Assembly: GCA_035275105.1 (NCBI GenBank)
Contig: DATENL010000204.1
Location: 1-24,590 of the forward strand
Source of the DNA: AC-37 sp035275105
GTDB lineage: Bacteria; Actinomycetota; Thermoleophilia; Solirubrobacterales; Thermoleophilaceae
DNA: 24,590 nt
Reading direction: 5' to 3'
Shown here one piece after another: positions 22,533 through 24,590 of the stretch (position 1 is its first letter; each line of letters opens with the position of its first letter). Under the pieces are notes generated by a model. It was not told the origin of the DNA. It saw nothing but the letters and a program-made list of their open reading frames with translations, and made no database searches. Both the position numbers and the translations under genes were made by a program.

Positions 22533-23224
22533 CGACCCGATCTCACTTCCAGGAGGAGCTCGAGGGCCTCGAGCGCGCCGGGCTGGGCGGCCTCGACCTC
22601 GTCGTGCAGGCGCTCGACCGGGCACTCGAGACCGTGGCGAACCAGGACGTCGAGCTGGCCGGCATCGTGATCGCCGACGACGACCGGATCGACGGCCGCT
22701 ACCTCGAGGTCCATCAGGGGATCCTCTCGCTGCTGGCGCTCCAGGCGCCGGTGGCGGGCGACCTGCGGCTCGTCGCCGCCCTGCTCCACGTGATCAAGCA
22801 CGTCGAGCGGATGGGGGACCAGTGCGTGAACATGGCCAAGCTGGTTCCGCTGGGTGGGCACGAGCCCCCCGCGGAGCAGAAGATGCTCGACCTGATCCAC
22901 CGGATGGGCGAGCAGGCGCGCCAGCAGGTGATCCAGTGCGGGCAGGCGTTCGAGCGGCGCGACGTGGCGATGGCACAGGACCTCGTGCGTCAGGACGACG
23001 TGATCGACCAGCTCAATCGCGAGGTCTTCCACCATGCCCTCGAGCTGGGCGACGAGCCGGACCGGCGCGAGTGGGCGATGCACATGATGCTCGTGGGGCG
23101 CTGCATCGAGCGAATCGGGGACAATGCCGTGGACATCGGAGAGCAGACGGCGTTCGTGGTAACCGGGCTCTTCCGAGAGTTCGAGGACGCCTCGCATCCG
23201 CTTGCGGCACCCCCGGCTGTTTGA
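22529..23224 (+). CDS. phoU: Phosphate signalling protein PhoU
   Basis: 231 residues, two three-helix repeats. Motifs are FQEELEGLERAGLGGLDLVVQALDRALE, DDDRIDGRYLEVHQGILSLLALQAPVAGDLRLVAALLHVIKHVERMGDQCVNMAKL (first E-R-x-G-D-x-x-x-N/D metal motif) and MHMMLVGRCIERIGDNAVDIGEQTAF (second motif). PhoU links Pst activity to the phosphate sensor and represses PHO genes when phosphate is ample. It begins in ATGA overlap with pstB and ends in TTGA overlap with the downstream ppx copy, so all six genes from pstS to ppx appear to form one transcript. Confidence 0.97.
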   Translation: MTTRSHFQEELEGLERAGLGGLDLVVQALDRALETVANQDVELAGIVIADDDRIDGRYLEVHQGILSLLALQAPVAGDLRLVAALLHVIKHVERMGDQCVNMAKLVPLGGHEPPAEQKMLDLIHRMGEQARQQVIQCGQAFERRDVAMAQDLVRQDDVIDQLNREVFHHALELGDEPDRREWAMHMMLVGRCIERIGDNAVDIGEQTAFVVTGLFREFEDASHPLAAPPAV

Positions 23225-24105
23225 TCTGCGCCTGTATCGACATCGGCAGCAACACGACCCGCCTGCTCGTCGCGGACGCGGGTGACGGAAGGCTGCGGGA
23301 GCTCGTGACCCAGCGCGCGTTCACGCGCATCGGCAAGAGCCTCGGGAACGGCAGCGTGATCCCGCCGGAGAAGATCGCCGAGACCGCGGAGGTGGTGCGC
23401 ACCCAGGCGGCCGTGGCCACCGAGGTGGGCGCCGAGCAGATCGTGGCCGTGGCCACCGCCGCCATCCGCAGCGCGGGCAACCGGGCCGAGCTGGTGGACG
23501 CCGTGCAGGAGGCCGGCGGGATGGAGCTGAGCATCCTGTCGGGCGAGGAGGAGGCTCGGCTCTCGTTCGTGGGCGCGACGCGCACGCTCCTCGAGACGCC
23601 GTCGGGCACCGTCGCGGTGATCGACGTGGGCGGCGGCTCCAGCGAGATCGCGATCGGCGAGGCGAACGGCAGCATGGCCTGGTCCGAGTCGTTCCGGATC
23701 GGGTCGGGCTTCCTGGCGGACTCCTACCTGCGGTCGGACCCGCCGTCGGCGGACGAGCTCGAGAAGGTGCGCCGGCACGTGGAGGGCACATTCGAGGGCC
23801 TCGAGCCGCCACCGGCCGACAGCGCGGTCGCGGTGGGCGGCACGGCGACGTCGCTCCGCCGGCTCGTGGGCGCCGAGCTTGCGCACGAGACGCTGGAGCG
23901 CGGCATCCGGGTCCTGTCGACGACGCCGATCGCCCAGGTGGCCGAGCGGTTCGAGCTGGACGTGGAGCGGGTGCGCCTGCTGCCGGCCGGCATCCTGATC
24001 CTCGAGGCGATCTCGGACCTGCTCGGCCTGCCGCTGCGGATCGCGCGCGGCGGCCTGCGCGAGGGACTTCTTCTTGAGCTGGTGGAGGGCCGCCGGCTTG
24101 GCTAG
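23221..24105 (+). CDS. ppx: Exopolyphosphatase / Ppx-GppA phosphatase (pst-linked copy)
   Basis: 294 residues, the same length as the operon copy at 13616-14500 and similar along its whole length. Motifs: CACIDIGSNTTRLLVAD, AVATAAIRSAGN, SGEEEARLSFVGA, VIDVGGGSSEIAIG, RIGSGFLADSYLRSDPPS, AVGGTATSLRRLVGAELAHETLERGIRVLS and RVRLLPAGILILEAI. The TTG start at 23221-23223 overlaps the phoU stop as TTGA, which fixes it. It probably degrades polyphosphate to phosphate when pst genes are induced. Its TAG stop shares the palindrome CTAG (24102-24105) with the stop of the convergent sixA copy. Confidence 0.95.
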   Translation: MICACIDIGSNTTRLLVADAGDGRLRELVTQRAFTRIGKSLGNGSVIPPEKIAETAEVVRTQAAVATEVGAEQIVAVATAAIRSAGNRAELVDAVQEAGGMELSILSGEEEARLSFVGATRTLLETPSGTVAVIDVGGGSSEIAIGEANGSMAWSESFRIGSGFLADSYLRSDPPSADELEKVRRHVEGTFEGLEPPPADSAVAVGGTATSLRRLVGAELAHETLERGIRVLSTTPIAQVAERFELDVERVRLLPAGILILEAISDLLGLPLRIARGGLREGLLLELVEGRRLG

Positions 24106-24536
24106 TCGCCGGCCAACTCGGTCAGCTCCGCCGGGCGGAGCAGCACCATGAGCTCGCCCTTCTCGATGCCGGCGAGCCCGCCCTTCTTCATGCGCACCTG
24201 CGCGCCGGTGAGCGCGTGGACGGCCATCGAGAAGTCCGGGTCGTGGCCCACGAGCAGCACGTTGTCGCCGAGGCCCGCCGCGAGCGCCTCCGCATCGAAC
24301 GGGCCGCCCGCCAGCTTGGGCTCCTGCCGCGGGTCGACCCCGAGCGGCTCGCAGGCCAGCTTGGCGGTGTCCGCCGCGCGCACCTTCGGACTCGTCAGGC
24401 ACGCGTCGATCTCCACGCCGAGCCGCTTCAGCGCCCGACCCGCGGCACGCGACTGCCTCTCACCCTTCTTGGTGAGCGGCCGCTCCGCGTCCGGCGATCC
24501 GTCGGCGGCATCCCCATGGCGCAACAGCCACAGCAC
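24102..24536 (-). CDS. sixA: SixA-type histidine phosphatase (second copy)
   Basis: 144 residues, paralogue of 14497-14925. The pocket is intact: H7 in LLRHGD, SPKVRAADTAKL (R53) and H98 in LLVGHDPDF. The shared stretches ACLTSPKVRA, EPKLAGGPFDAE and TGAQVRMKKGG show a recent common origin with the first copy. It starts with GTG at 24534-24536 and converges on the pst-linked ppx; both stop codons lie in one CTAG. The likely substrate class is phosphohistidine or a small phosphate ester. Confidence 0.93.
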   Translation of the reverse strand: MLWLLRHGDAADGSPDAERPLTKKGERQSRAAGRALKRLGVEIDACLTSPKVRAADTAKLACEPLGVDPRQEPKLAGGPFDAEALAAGLGDNVLLVGHDPDFSMAVHALTGAQVRMKKGGLAGIEKGELMVLLRPAELTELAGD

Positions 24537-24560
24537 GAGGCGTCACCATATAGGGAGCAC

Positions 24561-24590
24561 ATGGAAGCCGTAACGGCACCACGGGAAGCT
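24561..24590 (+). CDS. Possible start of a gene leaving the window
   Basis: AGGGAG (24552-24557) stands three bases before an ATG at 24561, and the frame stays open for ten codons (MEAVTAPREA) to the window edge. It diverges from the second sixA. No function can be read from so few residues. Confidence 0.4.
   Translation, partial: MEAVTAPREA

Overview
The window is very GC-rich bacterial DNA with dense gene packing, many GTG and TTG starts, TANNNT-type -10 boxes placed 6-8 bases from the start codon (leaderless transcripts), and phosphate boxes of the actinobacterial GTTCAC type. Together with the gene content this points to an actinobacterium, most likely a deep-branching soil lineage of the Thermoleophilia/Solirubrobacterales kind. 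The lineage is an inference from style; no marker gene in the window proves it.

Left part (1-6.5 kb): the end of a VOC-fold gene, a secreted protein with a duplicated domain, then tRNA-Asp. The last 47 bases of the tRNA recur exactly at 6460-6506. The 4.8 kb between the copies is a decayed integrative element. It has a tyrosine recombinase remnant, a cysteine hydrolase of the isochorismatase family, an alpha/beta hydrolase, a DUF5677-like protein and a conserved small ORF. Paired CTTCCCCA motifs near both ends look like recombinase arm sites.

Middle (6.5-8.7 kb): ordinary chromosomal genes follow. These are an unrecognised conserved protein with a possible permuted papain-like pattern, a frameshifted SRPBCC gene and a SAM methyltransferase.

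Right part (8.7-24.5 kb): one phosphate and polyphosphate block. On the minus strand, sixA-ppx-CHAD-CHAD-ppk1 form an operon in which every junction overlaps by 1-4 bases, followed by a GGDEF/HD-GYP protein for cyclic-di-GMP. Next come a small zinc-ligand protein, an HD-domain protein, a basic histone-H1-like protein and a response regulator translationally coupled to a DUF47/PhoU-like gene. A DNA-binding-domain-only OmpR-type regulator diverges from the response regulator. Then pstS-pstC-pstA-pstB-phoU-ppx run on the plus strand, and a second sixA converges on them.

Four arrays of 11-bp GTTCAC-like repeats tie the block together (14964-15007, 16624-16656, 18205-18248, 18569-18612). They lie between sixA and the zinc-ligand gene, before the basic protein, between the two regulators and before pstS. 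I infer a PHO regulon joining high-affinity phosphate uptake to polyphosphate synthesis (Ppk1), hydrolysis (Ppx) and binding (CHAD). Its regulators are unusual: a receiver with one altered acidic-pocket residue, a regulator with no receiver, and no histidine kinase within the window.
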